DNA from: Anaerolineales bacterium
GTDB taxonomy: Bacteria; Chloroflexota; Anaerolineae; Anaerolineales; UBA11579
Length of the DNA: 64,000 bases
Assembly (NCBI GenBank): GCA_025808555.1
Contig: CP075526.1
Location: forward strand, 1,442,712-1,506,711
Direction: 5' to 3'
Below the pieces are notes generated by a model. The model ran no database searches and was not told the DNA's origin. It saw nothing but the letters and a program-made list of their open reading frames with translations. Shown here one piece after another: positions 11,563 through 19,612 of the stretch; the stretch's first letter is position 1; every line of letters begins with the position of its first letter. The translations under genes were made by a program, and so were the position numbers.

Positions 11563-12627
11563 TTATCCCATCCCCGCTGCGGCCAGGCGGTCGGCCTCGT
11601 CCTGGGTGGCGAGTTCGTTGAAGAGCTCGTCCAGGTCGCCATCCATCAGCGCCGGCAGGTTGTGCGAGGTGAAGCCGATGCGGTGGTCGCTGACGCGGGA
11701 TTGCGGATAGTTATAAGTGCGGATCTTCTCAGAGCGCTCGCCGCTGCCTACCTGTGAACGGCGAGTGGCTTCCTGCTCGGAGCGGCGTTTCTCCTCTTCC
11801 AATTCGTAGAGGCGGGCGCGTAAGATGGCCATGGCGCGCAGGCGGTTCTGCAACTGCGAGCGCTCGTCTTGACACTGCACTACGATGCCGGTGGGCAGGT
11901 GGGTGAGGCGCACGGCAGTGGAGTTCTTCTGCACGTTCTGGCCGCCAGCGCCGGCCGAGCGGTACACATCCATCTTGATGTCGGTGTCGGGGATCTTGAT
12001 CTCGACCTCGTCCACTTCCGCCAACACGGCTACGGTGGCGGTGCTGGTGTGGATGCGGCCTTGGGCCTCGGTGGCCGGCACGCGCTGGACGCGGTGCACA
12101 CCCGACTCATGCTTGAGGCGCGAGAAGGCGCCCTTGGCCTTGAGCAGGAAGGTGACTTCCTTATAACCGCCTACGCCAGTGGCGCTGGTGCTAAGCAGCT
12201 CCTGCTTCCAGCCCTGGCGCTCGGCGAAGCGGGTGTACATGCGGTACAGGTCGGCGGCGAAGATGCCCGCCTCGTCACCTCCGGCCCCGGCACGGATCTC
12301 GACGATCACATTGCGCTTGTCGCGCGGGTCGGTGGGCAGCAGCAGACTCTTGAGCTCGTTCTCCAGGCGGGGCACCTGTTCATCGAGCTCGGCCAGCTCT
12401 ATCTCGGCCAGTTCGGCCAGTTCGGCGTCTTTGCCGTAGGCCATCTCTTTGGCCTCGGCCTGGCGCTTAAGGGCGTTGCGGTAGGCGCGGGCCTTCTCCA
12501 CGATCTCTTGCAGGTCTGAGCGCTCTTTGGAAAGCTCGGCCACGCGCTGATAGTTGCCAGCGTCCTGGGTGAGCTCTTTCTCTATCTCGTCGTAGCGGGC
12601 TTCAATGCCCGCAATTTTGTCCAACAT
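11563..12627 (-). CDS. prfA: Peptide chain release factor 1
   Basis: RF1 reads UAA and UAG and triggers peptidyl-tRNA hydrolysis. 354 residues, standard length. The catalytic loop SAGAGGQNVQKNSTAVRL is near residue 225. EIRAGAGGDEAGIFAADLYRMY (domain 2 start) is near residue 110. The codon-reading region contains RIHTSTATVAVL. The gene leads the prfA-prmC-tsaC group, pairing RF1 with its own methylase. A GTATACT box lies about 40 bases upstream of the ATG. Confidence 0.96.
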   Translation of the reverse strand: MLDKIAGIEARYDEIEKELTQDAGNYQRVAELSKERSDLQEIVEKARAYRNALKRQAEAKEMAYGKDAELAELAEIELAELDEQVPRLENELKSLLLPTDPRDKRNVIVEIRAGAGGDEAGIFAADLYRMYTRFAERQGWKQELLSTSATGVGGYKEVTFLLKAKGAFSRLKHESGVHRVQRVPATEAQGRIHTSTATVAVLAEVDEVEIKIPDTDIKMDVYRSAGAGGQNVQKNSTAVRLTHLPTGIVVQCQDERSQLQNRLRAMAILRARLYELEEEKRRSEQEATRRSQVGSGERSEKIRTYNYPQSRVSDHRIGFTSHNLPALMDGDLDELFNELATQDEADRLAAAGMG

Positions 12628-12843
12628 GGTTGTTTCGGTTCCTCAGTTTCAAAATCAGCCGCATGAGTATACGCCATCTGCGCCAAAGTTTTAATAATCA
12701 TCATGTTCCTGGACGAGGGGCGGGGTGATCTGCCCGCGGTCGCTAAGGTATTTGGATCATGGCCCCCTCGCAATGGGCGAGAGGATACACGCTTTTGGGA
12801 AAGCTACAAGCCACTGGGGGTGTATGTCAAGCGCATGGACAGG

Positions 12844-15405
12844 CTAGATGATGCGCACTTGCGAGCCGCGCGGGCCTTTTTCCACCTCGATGCGCGAAGG
12901 GAAGGCGTCTTTGAGCGATTCGACATGGGTGATGACCAGGATCTTGGCGAAGTCTTCCTTGACGAGGTTGATGACCTCGACCAGGCGCTGGCGGCCCATC
13001 TCGTCCTGGCTGGCAAAGCCTTCGTCGATCACCAGGGTTTGCAGGCGGGCACCGGCACGCTGGGCCAGCACCTCGGAGAGGGCCAGGCGGATGGCGAAGT
13101 TGATGCGGAAGGCCTCGCCGCCGGAAAACATTTCATATTCACGCAGGCCGGCGCTATCGCGGATCTGGATCTCGAGCGTTTCGCGCTTGTCTTCGCGGCG
13201 GCGGTCTTTGTAATCCTGCTGGGTGACGAAGGTCAGGCTCATCTCGCCGTTGCTGAGCCGCTCCAGCACTTCGTTGGCTTTGGCCTGGATCTGGGGCAGG
13301 GCTTGCTCAATGAGCATGGCGGGCACGCCGTCTTTGCCGAAGGCGCGCTCCAGCGCATCGAACTGGCTTGCCTGCCCGGCCAGGGTCTCACGGCTGGCTT
13401 CCAGCTCCTGCTGGCGCTGGCGTAGCGTGTCGAGCACGGCCACGCGCTGCTGGGCCTGGCCCAGCTCCATGCGCATGCCGTTCTCCTGCTCCTGCAGGGT
13501 CAGCATCTCGCGCTCGGCGGCCTGCAGGTCGGGCAGGCCCTGGCGGGCAGCGTCCACGGCGGATTGGGCGGTATCGGCCAGCTCCTGCTGCTTGGCCACT
13601 TCCTGCTGTTGGTCGCTGATCTGCGTTTGCAGCTCGTTGATCTCACGTTCGACCGGTTTGGATGCGCCGCGAGCGGCTTCCAGCGTGCGCAGCTCGGTCT
13701 CTGCAAGGCTGGCTTCCAGCTCCTCTTTACGCACGCGGTCGTGCTCCGCCGCGTCGTAGCCGGTGGCCTTGAGCTCCGCGTCCACCGCGGCCAGTTCGGC
13801 GCGCGCATCAGGGGCGAAGCTGTCTTCGCTGAGGGTGCGCTCCAGTTCGGCCAGGCGAGCGGCTTTGGATTCCCACTCGGCCTCAAGTTTCATCAGGTCG
13901 GCGAGGGTGAGGCGGGCCTGGTCCTCCAGACGGGTCTTCTCGCGGGCTTCCTGGTCAGCTTCGCGTGCGGCGGTAAGGCTAGCCAGTTTCTTCTCGATCT
14001 TCTTTTCCTGAGCTTCCAACTCGGCGCGGTTCTTGCGCCAAAGGTCGCCCATTTGCTTGCCCTCTTTTTTGAGCGAGTCGGAGGCTTGCGTGCGGTGCTC
14101 CTCGGTGAGCGCCTGGCCGCAGGTGGGGCAGAAGGCGCCTGTGGCAGTTTCGATGAGGTCAAGGCGTTTTTTGAGCTCCTGCATTTGGTCAGCCAGCAGC
14201 TTGTTCTCTGAGGCCGCCTTTGTTTGGGCGGCCTGCTCGTGTTTCAGCTCAGTCTCAAGCTCGGGTAGCTTGGCTACTTTGACGTTGAGGGTCTTGATCT
14301 GCGCGGTGAGCGTGCTGAGCTGTTTCTCGTACTCGGCGCGCTGGGTGCTGGCGGTCTGCACGCGGGCCTGCTCGGCCTGCAGGGCGCTGAGCTCGGTTTG
14401 CAGGCGGGCGCGCTCGGCCTCGATCTTGGTCAGCGGGGCGGAGCGCTTTTTTTCCTGGGCGTTGAAGCGGATGGCGATCTCATCCCATTTACGCAGCTCA
14501 ACTCGCAGCTTCTCAAGTTTGGCGAAGGCTTTTTCAATTTCCTTGGCGCGGGCCAGCAGGGCCTGGTTCTGGGCATGCTCAGCTTGGCGCTGTTCAAGGC
14601 GCTGCTGCAGGGTGGTGAGCTGGGTCTGGGCGCGCTGCAGGCTGGCCTGCTGGCTGGCGGCGGCTTTGACCAGCGTATCCACATTGGCGGCCAGGATGCG
14701 CATTTGCTGCACGGTGGCCTCTTGGGCGCTGCGCTTGCCGGCCATGCTTGCCAGGCCGTCTTGCAACTCTTGCAGGCGAGCCTTGCGCTGCTGTTCCTCG
14801 CCCAGCTCGTTGGCCACTTCCTGCAGGCGGCCCTGCAACTCGGCCATCTGGGATTCGACCCGCTTGCGGCGCTCGGCGGCGGCCAGGCGGTACTCCTCCC
14901 AGACTTCTAGTCCTAGAATATTGCCGAGGATCTTCTTGCGCTCGGTGGGGCGCTGTTGAGTGAACTGGTCGGCCTTGTCTTGTAAAAAGAACGAAGCGTT
15001 GACGAAGGTTTCGTAATCGAGGCGCAGGGTTTCGCGGATGCGCTTGTCGGTCTCGCGCACGCTGCGCTCGGTGAGCGGCTTCCACTGGCCATCGCTGTTG
15101 CGGATCTGGAACTCAAGCTGGGTGGTCTTGTCACGCGGCAGCAGGCGCTGGACGCGGTAGACGTTGCCCTCGTACTCAAACGTAAGCGCCACTTCGGCGG
15201 CCTGCACCTCCGGGTGCAGGTTGATGATGGCGTCGCCGCGGGTGCGCGCCTCGCCGAACAGGGCGTAGGTCAAGCCATCCAGCAGGCTGGATTTGCCTGC
15301 GCCGTTGGCGCCGGAGATGGCGGCCACGTTGAAGCGCGTGAAATCCACCTCGACAGGGTCTCGATACGAAAGAAAGCCGGAGAGCACAAGCTTGATGGGG
15401 ATCAT
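12844..15405 (-). CDS. sbcC: SbcC/Rad50-type SMC-like exonuclease ATPase
   Basis: The ATPase of the SbcCD (Mre11-Rad50-like) complex that processes hairpins and broken ends. 853 residues: Walker A SGANGAGKSS at residues 31-40, Q-loop region FFLQDKADQFTQQRP, two long Gln/Glu/Ala-rich coiled-coil arms, and a zinc hook CPTCG at residues 426-430. The C-terminal lobe has signature MFSGGEAFRINFAIRLALSE and Walker B LVIDEGFASQDEMG. ATG 15405 (MIPIKLVLSGF) is preferred over an upstream start. SbcD is not adjacent, which is unusual because sbcD normally precedes sbcC. The 216 bases between its stop and prfA hold only a weak hairpin. Confidence 0.88.
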   Translation of the reverse strand: MIPIKLVLSGFLSYRDPVEVDFTRFNVAAISGANGAGKSSLLDGLTYALFGEARTRGDAIINLHPEVQAAEVALTFEYEGNVYRVQRLLPRDKTTQLEFQIRNSDGQWKPLTERSVRETDKRIRETLRLDYETFVNASFFLQDKADQFTQQRPTERKKILGNILGLEVWEEYRLAAAERRKRVESQMAELQGRLQEVANELGEEQQRKARLQELQDGLASMAGKRSAQEATVQQMRILAANVDTLVKAAASQQASLQRAQTQLTTLQQRLEQRQAEHAQNQALLARAKEIEKAFAKLEKLRVELRKWDEIAIRFNAQEKKRSAPLTKIEAERARLQTELSALQAEQARVQTASTQRAEYEKQLSTLTAQIKTLNVKVAKLPELETELKHEQAAQTKAASENKLLADQMQELKKRLDLIETATGAFCPTCGQALTEEHRTQASDSLKKEGKQMGDLWRKNRAELEAQEKKIEKKLASLTAAREADQEAREKTRLEDQARLTLADLMKLEAEWESKAARLAELERTLSEDSFAPDARAELAAVDAELKATGYDAAEHDRVRKEELEASLAETELRTLEAARGASKPVEREINELQTQISDQQQEVAKQQELADTAQSAVDAARQGLPDLQAAEREMLTLQEQENGMRMELGQAQQRVAVLDTLRQRQQELEASRETLAGQASQFDALERAFGKDGVPAMLIEQALPQIQAKANEVLERLSNGEMSLTFVTQQDYKDRRREDKRETLEIQIRDSAGLREYEMFSGGEAFRINFAIRLALSEVLAQRAGARLQTLVIDEGFASQDEMGRQRLVEVINLVKEDFAKILVITHVESLKDAFPSRIEVEKGPRGSQVRII

Positions 15406-15439
15406 TGGCGCAGGGGATTCTAACTTGTAACGCCTCAAC

Positions 15440-15445
15440 TATAAT
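15440..15445 (+). promoter_or_regulatory. Candidate -10 box for the OsmC gene
   Basis: TATAAT about 45 bases before the OsmC ATG at 15490. That gene has a good GGAGGA ribosome-binding site, so it is a conventional leadered transcript. Confidence 0.4.
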
Positions 15446-15489
15446 CATCTTGCTGTTGTTTCAGGCAAACTCAACACTCTGGAGGAAGC

Positions 15490-15909
15490 ATGCAAGTGGC
15501 ATTGGATTGGAAGAAGGGCTTGAATTTCCGCGGCAAAGGATTGAGCAGCGGCTTCTCAGTGGATGTGGATGCCGATTCGTCAGTGGGTGGTACGGAGGAA
15601 GGCCTGCGCCCGATGGAGCTGGTGGCGCTGGGGCTGGGGGCGTGTACCGGGATGGATGTGATCTCTATCCTGCAGAAGAAGCGCCAGGATGTGAAGGCGC
15701 TGCAGGTGAAGGTGACGACCCAGGCCGCCAAGGAGCATCCCAAGGTGTGGACGCACGTGCTGATCGAGTTCTTGATCACCGGCAATGACATTGAAGAGGC
15801 GGCGGTGGAGCGGGCGATCCAGCTGTCTTATGACAAATATTGCCCGGCACAGAACATGATCAAGATGGCGGTACAGATCGATACCGATTACGAGATCATT
15901 GCTCTTTAA
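15490..15909 (+). CDS. OsmC/Ohr family protein
   Basis: 139 residues, a typical OsmC-like thiol peroxidase-fold subunit that would act in the cytosol on organic hydroperoxides. RPMELVALGLGACTGMDVISIL holds the first family cysteine (Cys near residue 54), and SYDKYCPAQNMI holds the second (near residue 121). The YhfA-like subgroup has this arrangement. GGAGGA sits six bases before the ATG. It is monocistronic, divergent from sbcC. Confidence 0.9.
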   Translation: MQVALDWKKGLNFRGKGLSSGFSVDVDADSSVGGTEEGLRPMELVALGLGACTGMDVISILQKKRQDVKALQVKVTTQAAKEHPKVWTHVLIEFLITGNDIEEAAVERAIQLSYDKYCPAQNMIKMAVQIDTDYEIIAL

Positions 15910-15952
15910 TGTATGGAGTCATTCCAAATACTTCGCGCAGTGTTTAACTCCG

Positions 15953-16015
15953 CGAGGAATCCTTAGGTCAAATGCAAAAATAGGCACGACTTTTCTTGAC
16001 CTAAAGGATTCCTCG
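15953..16015. repeat. Long inverted repeat downstream of the OsmC gene
   Basis: Arms 15953-15971 and 15996-16015 match over about 19 bases apart from one extra A (CGAGGAATCCTTAGGTCAA against its near-complement), around a 24-base loop. The GAGGAATCCTT word recurs at about 51010-51020. It may terminate the OsmC transcript or be a dispersed palindromic element. Confidence 0.65.
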
Positions 16016-16049
16016 GCTGTGGTGATCTGCGTATGGGAAGAGTTCATTA

Positions 16050-16078
16050 CGCCGCCTCGGAATGACGGCGGCGAGGAT
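16050..16078. repeat. 29-base direct repeat, copy 1
   Basis: Begins CGCCGCCTCGGAATGA and ends GCGAGGAT. A second copy at 16453-16481 differs at two positions. The pair brackets the small frame at 16116-16412. Confidence 0.7.
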
Positions 16079-16115
16079 CTGGCCGAATGACACAATGCTT
16101 CTGTATACTTTGGAG

Positions 16116-16412
16116 GTGGGCACAAAAGTGGCAAAGGGCTGGAGACTTGACCCCAAGGAAGTGGGGTTAGGGACTGCAGGGTTGAGTTCGGGGAAGCGCA
16201 AGAAGGCTACTCGCGCTTCCAGGGTAGTTGAAAAGCGCGGTATGACAGTAACGCTCACCCATATGCCCACGGGTTTGGAGGTGAGCGGTGAAATTCCTAG
16301 CGGCCACTATTCTCGAAAGCAAATGCAGCAGGAGGTTGCAACAATGTATTCTCGGCTCTTTGTAGAGTTGGAGAAGCTGGTTGCGAAAACGTTCAGAATC
16401 CCCGGCCGTTGA
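16116..16412 (+). CDS. Small hypothetical protein with an RF-like LTHxPTG segment
   Basis: A frame that may begin at GTG 16116, six bases after TATACT (16104-16109), or at ATG 16095 or ATG 16242. From 16242 the product reads MTVTLTHMPTGLEVSG, then a helical stretch ending LEKLVAKTFRIPGR. The phrase V-x-LTH-x-PTG-x-x-V resembles the segment after the GGQ loop of class I release factors, but no GGQ is present. I do not recognise a family. The regular charged helix and the clean stop suggest real coding, at least for the last 56 residues; the N-terminal half looks less protein-like. It lies between two copies of a 29-base repeat. Confidence 0.4.
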   Translation: MGTKVAKGWRLDPKEVGLGTAGLSSGKRKKATRASRVVEKRGMTVTLTHMPTGLEVSGEIPSGHYSRKQMQQEVATMYSRLFVELEKLVAKTFRIPGR

Positions 16413-16452
16413 CGGTAACGTATCCCACCCTGCGATTTGCATATCGGATGAA

Positions 16453-16481
16453 CGCCGCCTCGGAATGAGGGCAGCGAGGAT
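16453..16481. repeat. 29-base direct repeat, copy 2
   Basis: 27 of 29 bases match the copy at 16050-16078. It lies just beyond the stop codon of the M23 lipoprotein gene that ends at 16516 on the minus strand. Confidence 0.7.
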
Positions 16482-16515
16482 GCTTCGCTGCGCTTGGGAT
16501 GCACAGAGAGGCGAG

Positions 16516-18075
16516 CTAGTCCTCTGACTCTTCGGTGGGAATGATCTCGGGCGTGGGGAAGGAAACCACCGGAGCGCGCGAGATGATGCTGCTGGCCGCG
16601 TCCGAAAAGGTGGATGCGCGGATGATGTGACCGAGACGCTCCAGCGTCCCGCTGTAGGCCAGGTTGCCTTCGACCGGAGTCCAGCCCTCCATCGTGAAGG
16701 GCAGAGCACCGGCCGCCTCGACCCATTCGCCGTTGTACTTGCGGGCGATGTGCACGTGAGTGCCGGTGGATGATCCGCCCTCACACGAGGGGTGGCCGAG
16801 CGGCCAGCCCGCCAGCACACGTTGCCCGGCCTGGACACGGCCTGTCTCCGCCAAATGTAAATAGAAGAGCACCCAGCCGGTGCGTTCGTCACCGTCCTGA
16901 TCCAAATCCAAAACAACCGTACCAACATCCGTACGCACCACCAGGCCATCTGCCATGGCTGTGGCCCAGGATGTGCTGTTGAAACAGCCCTGAGTCTCGC
17001 TGCCTGGGGCAAAGTCCAGCGCGGCCCACGGGCGGCCGGTGCCCCAACCCGTATGCGGGCCGCCGGTGTGCGACCACAACTCGCCGGGCGGCATGGGCAG
17101 ACGCAGTTCCGGCTGCAGCAGGCTGCCGGGGATATGGGCCACATCCGCCTGCCAAGGGTCGCCGAATAGGGTGGCGTAAGTGCGGGCAAAGCCTTCCGGC
17201 CCAATGGAGGCGTTGAAATTGGCCATGGGCTCATTGGCGTTGAAGAACATTTGCAGGCTCACACTGGCGGCGTTCTGCCAGGGGTCGGGCCGGTAGATGG
17301 TGCCATCCGGGCGGTCAAATTCGATGAGATTTCCGTTGCGCCACAGGTAATAGCCATTGTTGAGCGTATTGGCCGCCCACACCAACTGCAAATAGACGCC
17401 GCGGTGGAAGGGATGCTCGTAGCCCATGACGTACGGGCCGATGGCATCGTCCAGCACCGGCTGGGTCAGCGCGCCCGACTGGTGCTCCAGCAAGGCCAGC
17501 AGCAGGCGCGGGCTGACGCTGAAGTTCTGGGCTACAAGATCTACCAAGCCGGCACCGGTGCGGCGCTGGCCAGCGGCGTATTCGCGGTAGTTCCGGAGCC
17601 AGCCGGGCTGCGAGTCGACGAAAGCCTGGGTGTCAAAGTCGATCTGGGCCGGCCCGTTGATGAACAGGCTGTCTGGCAGGATCTGGTATTGCGAGCCCCA
17701 ATAGGCGCGGTAGTAGATGGGGATGCGCATGGGGAAGCCCGCCGGCAGCGTAGTGGCCGTATCGGGGATGATGGGGTTGGCGGCGCGGATCTCGCGGATG
17801 GTGGTGTTGAAGCGCGCCGCCAGGGCGATGAGGTTGTCGCCGTTCTGGGCCGTGTAGTCCACCAGCGTGCCGGCGTCGTACAGCGGGCGAGTGGGCAGCG
17901 GGGTCGAGGTCACTACCGGCTCGGACGTCGTCTCGGCGTCTGCCGTGGCAGCTTGGGCGCTGGGCTGCGTTGTGGCGGTCGGCGCTGCCGCACTGACACA
18001 GCCGGCCAGCAGCAGGCTGGCCGCCAGCACTACGCACAGCTTGCGGCCGGGGGAGGGAAGACTAATAGGGATCAT
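16516..18075 (-). CDS. LysM/M23-like lipoprotein, paralogue 3
   Basis: 519 residues. A lipoprotein signal ends in LLLAGC near residue 27, followed by a Thr/Ala/Pro-rich linker. A LysM domain (VDYTAQNGDNLIALAARFNT) starts near residue 68, then comes a middle helical domain (SPRLLLALLEHQSG) and a C-terminal M23-like peptidase domain with GGPHTGW...LDFAPG and THVHIA. The H...D and HxH sets are the zinc ligands of LytM enzymes, so cell-wall hydrolysis at the outer face of the membrane is likely. The ATG lies inside the end of the preceding paralogue (14-base overlap). Last of three tandem copies. Confidence 0.85.
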   Translation of the reverse strand: MIPISLPSPGRKLCVVLAASLLLAGCVSAAAPTATTQPSAQAATADAETTSEPVVTSTPLPTRPLYDAGTLVDYTAQNGDNLIALAARFNTTIREIRAANPIIPDTATTLPAGFPMRIPIYYRAYWGSQYQILPDSLFINGPAQIDFDTQAFVDSQPGWLRNYREYAAGQRRTGAGLVDLVAQNFSVSPRLLLALLEHQSGALTQPVLDDAIGPYVMGYEHPFHRGVYLQLVWAANTLNNGYYLWRNGNLIEFDRPDGTIYRPDPWQNAASVSLQMFFNANEPMANFNASIGPEGFARTYATLFGDPWQADVAHIPGSLLQPELRLPMPPGELWSHTGGPHTGWGTGRPWAALDFAPGSETQGCFNSTSWATAMADGLVVRTDVGTVVLDLDQDGDERTGWVLFYLHLAETGRVQAGQRVLAGWPLGHPSCEGGSSTGTHVHIARKYNGEWVEAAGALPFTMEGWTPVEGNLAYSGTLERLGHIIRASTFSDAASSIISRAPVVSFPTPEIIPTEESED

Positions 18076-19612
18076 CGCTGCTGATGGTGATGATGCTTTC
18101 GCGGCCGCTGCAGGTGCAGGCCACCACAGTGCGCTCGCCGCGCACCAGGTTGCCGAGATAAGCGTCTGCACCGTATTGCACGGTCCAGCCGCTGAGCACA
18201 AAGGGCAGCGCCCCGCCGCCGCCGATCCACTCGCCGTTGTATTTGCGCGCCAGGTGCAAGTGGGTGGCGGTGGCGGTGCCGCCCTCGCAGGAGGGGTGGC
18301 CGAGGCGGTCGCCGCGGTCAAGCCAGGTGCCTACGCTGGGCGTGTTGTCGCCGATGACGTGCAGGTAGAGCACCACCCAGCCGGTTTGCTCGTTGCCGTC
18401 GCCATCCATATCCACCACGATCACGCCCGGGCTGGTGCGTACCACCAGACCTGGCGCAGCGGCGGTGACCCAATGCGTGGAGGCCACGCAGCCGGGCAGC
18501 ACGCTGCTGGGCGCAAAGTCGAGCGCGGCCCACGAGCCCTCGCGCTCCCAGGCGCCGTGCGGGCCGGCGGTGAAATACCACACCTGGCGGTCGAGGAAGG
18601 GCAGGCTGAGGGCCGGCTGCGAGAGCGCCGGCGGGAACAGCGGTTCAGTTTGGGCGGCGCGCACCCACGGGTCAGGGAACATGGATGCATGCGTGAAGGC
18701 GAAGCCGGTGGTGCGGTGCATGATCTCGGCCCAGTCTTCGTAGGTGTACAGCTGGGCGAAGAAATATTGGATCGCCACGGTACCGGCGTTGAGGTCAGGC
18801 GCGATGCGCATGCGGATGCCATCGCGGAAGGTGAGCTCGGTCAGGCGACCCTCGCGCCAGCCGTAGTAGCCGGTAGAGAGCTGCTTGGCGGCCCAGGTGA
18901 GCTGCTGGTACAGGCCGTGCGCCTGTGGCAGCCGGTAGCCGATGGGGTACTCGACCGCGCTGGTGGTGGTGGGCTCGCCCAGTACCCAGTTGCTCTGGTA
19001 CTGCAGGATGGAGAGCAGCAGGCGCGGGTTGAGCGAATTCTCCACCGCCACGCGCTGCACCACGCCGGCCCCGCTGTACCAGGCCGAGGGCAGGTACTCG
19101 CGGTACGTGGCGATGTAGCCGCCGAAGGGGTTGGCGTAGCCATCCGGGTCGAAGCCGATGGCGGACGGCGAGTAGATGACCTCACTGTCCGGCACCAGCT
19201 TCTCGTTGGGCGTGGTGAGGCCCACGGCATGCGGGATGGTAAAGACCTGGCCGGGGTTGATCAGCCCCGGCGGGATGTCCTGCGGCGAAGCAATCTGGCT
19301 AGCATCCACACCGAAGCGGGCGGCCAGCGTATCCAATGTGTCGCCCGACTGGGCGGTGTAGATGAAAGGCGGCGCAGGCGTGGCTGACTCCTGCGGAGTG
19401 GCGCTGGGCATGGCCAGCGAGGTAGGTGTGATGGTGGGCAGCTCAGTGGGGGTGGCCGAGGGCACGAAGGCGCTGGCCGTGGCGCTCAGCTCGGCCTGGG
19501 CAGCCTGCGTGCCCTGCATGCTCTGCGGGGTGATGTAGCTGCTGCTGCATACGGTGGTCACAAGAGCCACCACCAGGCTGCAAGCGATGAGTCGGTAGGA
19601 ACGGGGGGTCAT
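18062..19612 (-). CDS. LysM/M23-like lipoprotein, paralogue 2
   Basis: 516 residues, same layout as its neighbours: hydrophobic leader ending VTTVC (a weak lipobox), Thr/Pro-rich linker, LysM (YTAQSGDTLDTLAARFGV, near residue 85), helical middle domain with NPRLLLSILQYQSN, and a C-terminal M23-type domain with AGPHGAWE...LDFAPS and ATHLHLARKYN. Zinc ligands are kept. It starts at ATG 19612, overlapping the stop of paralogue 1 as ATGA, and the 3' end overlaps paralogue 3 by 14 bases, so all three are probably translated from one message. Confidence 0.85.
   Translation of the reverse strand: MTPRSYRLIACSLVVALVTTVCSSSYITPQSMQGTQAAQAELSATASAFVPSATPTELPTITPTSLAMPSATPQESATPAPPFIYTAQSGDTLDTLAARFGVDASQIASPQDIPPGLINPGQVFTIPHAVGLTTPNEKLVPDSEVIYSPSAIGFDPDGYANPFGGYIATYREYLPSAWYSGAGVVQRVAVENSLNPRLLLSILQYQSNWVLGEPTTTSAVEYPIGYRLPQAHGLYQQLTWAAKQLSTGYYGWREGRLTELTFRDGIRMRIAPDLNAGTVAIQYFFAQLYTYEDWAEIMHRTTGFAFTHASMFPDPWVRAAQTEPLFPPALSQPALSLPFLDRQVWYFTAGPHGAWEREGSWAALDFAPSSVLPGCVASTHWVTAAAPGLVVRTSPGVIVVDMDGDGNEQTGWVVLYLHVIGDNTPSVGTWLDRGDRLGHPSCEGGTATATHLHLARKYNGEWIGGGGALPFVLSGWTVQYGADAYLGNLVRGERTVVACTCSGRESIITISSDDPY

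Noticed and set aside
18076-18321. Longer start for the third LysM/M23 gene
   Set aside because: It would place 82 Ala/Pro-rich residues before a clear lipoprotein signal; the extra frame is the shadow of paralogue 2.
17251-19387. Two long plus-strand frames (17251-18084 and 17867-19387) opposite the LysM/M23 genes
   Set aside because: Gly/Arg/Val-rich products without family marks. The minus strand carries complete lipoproteins.
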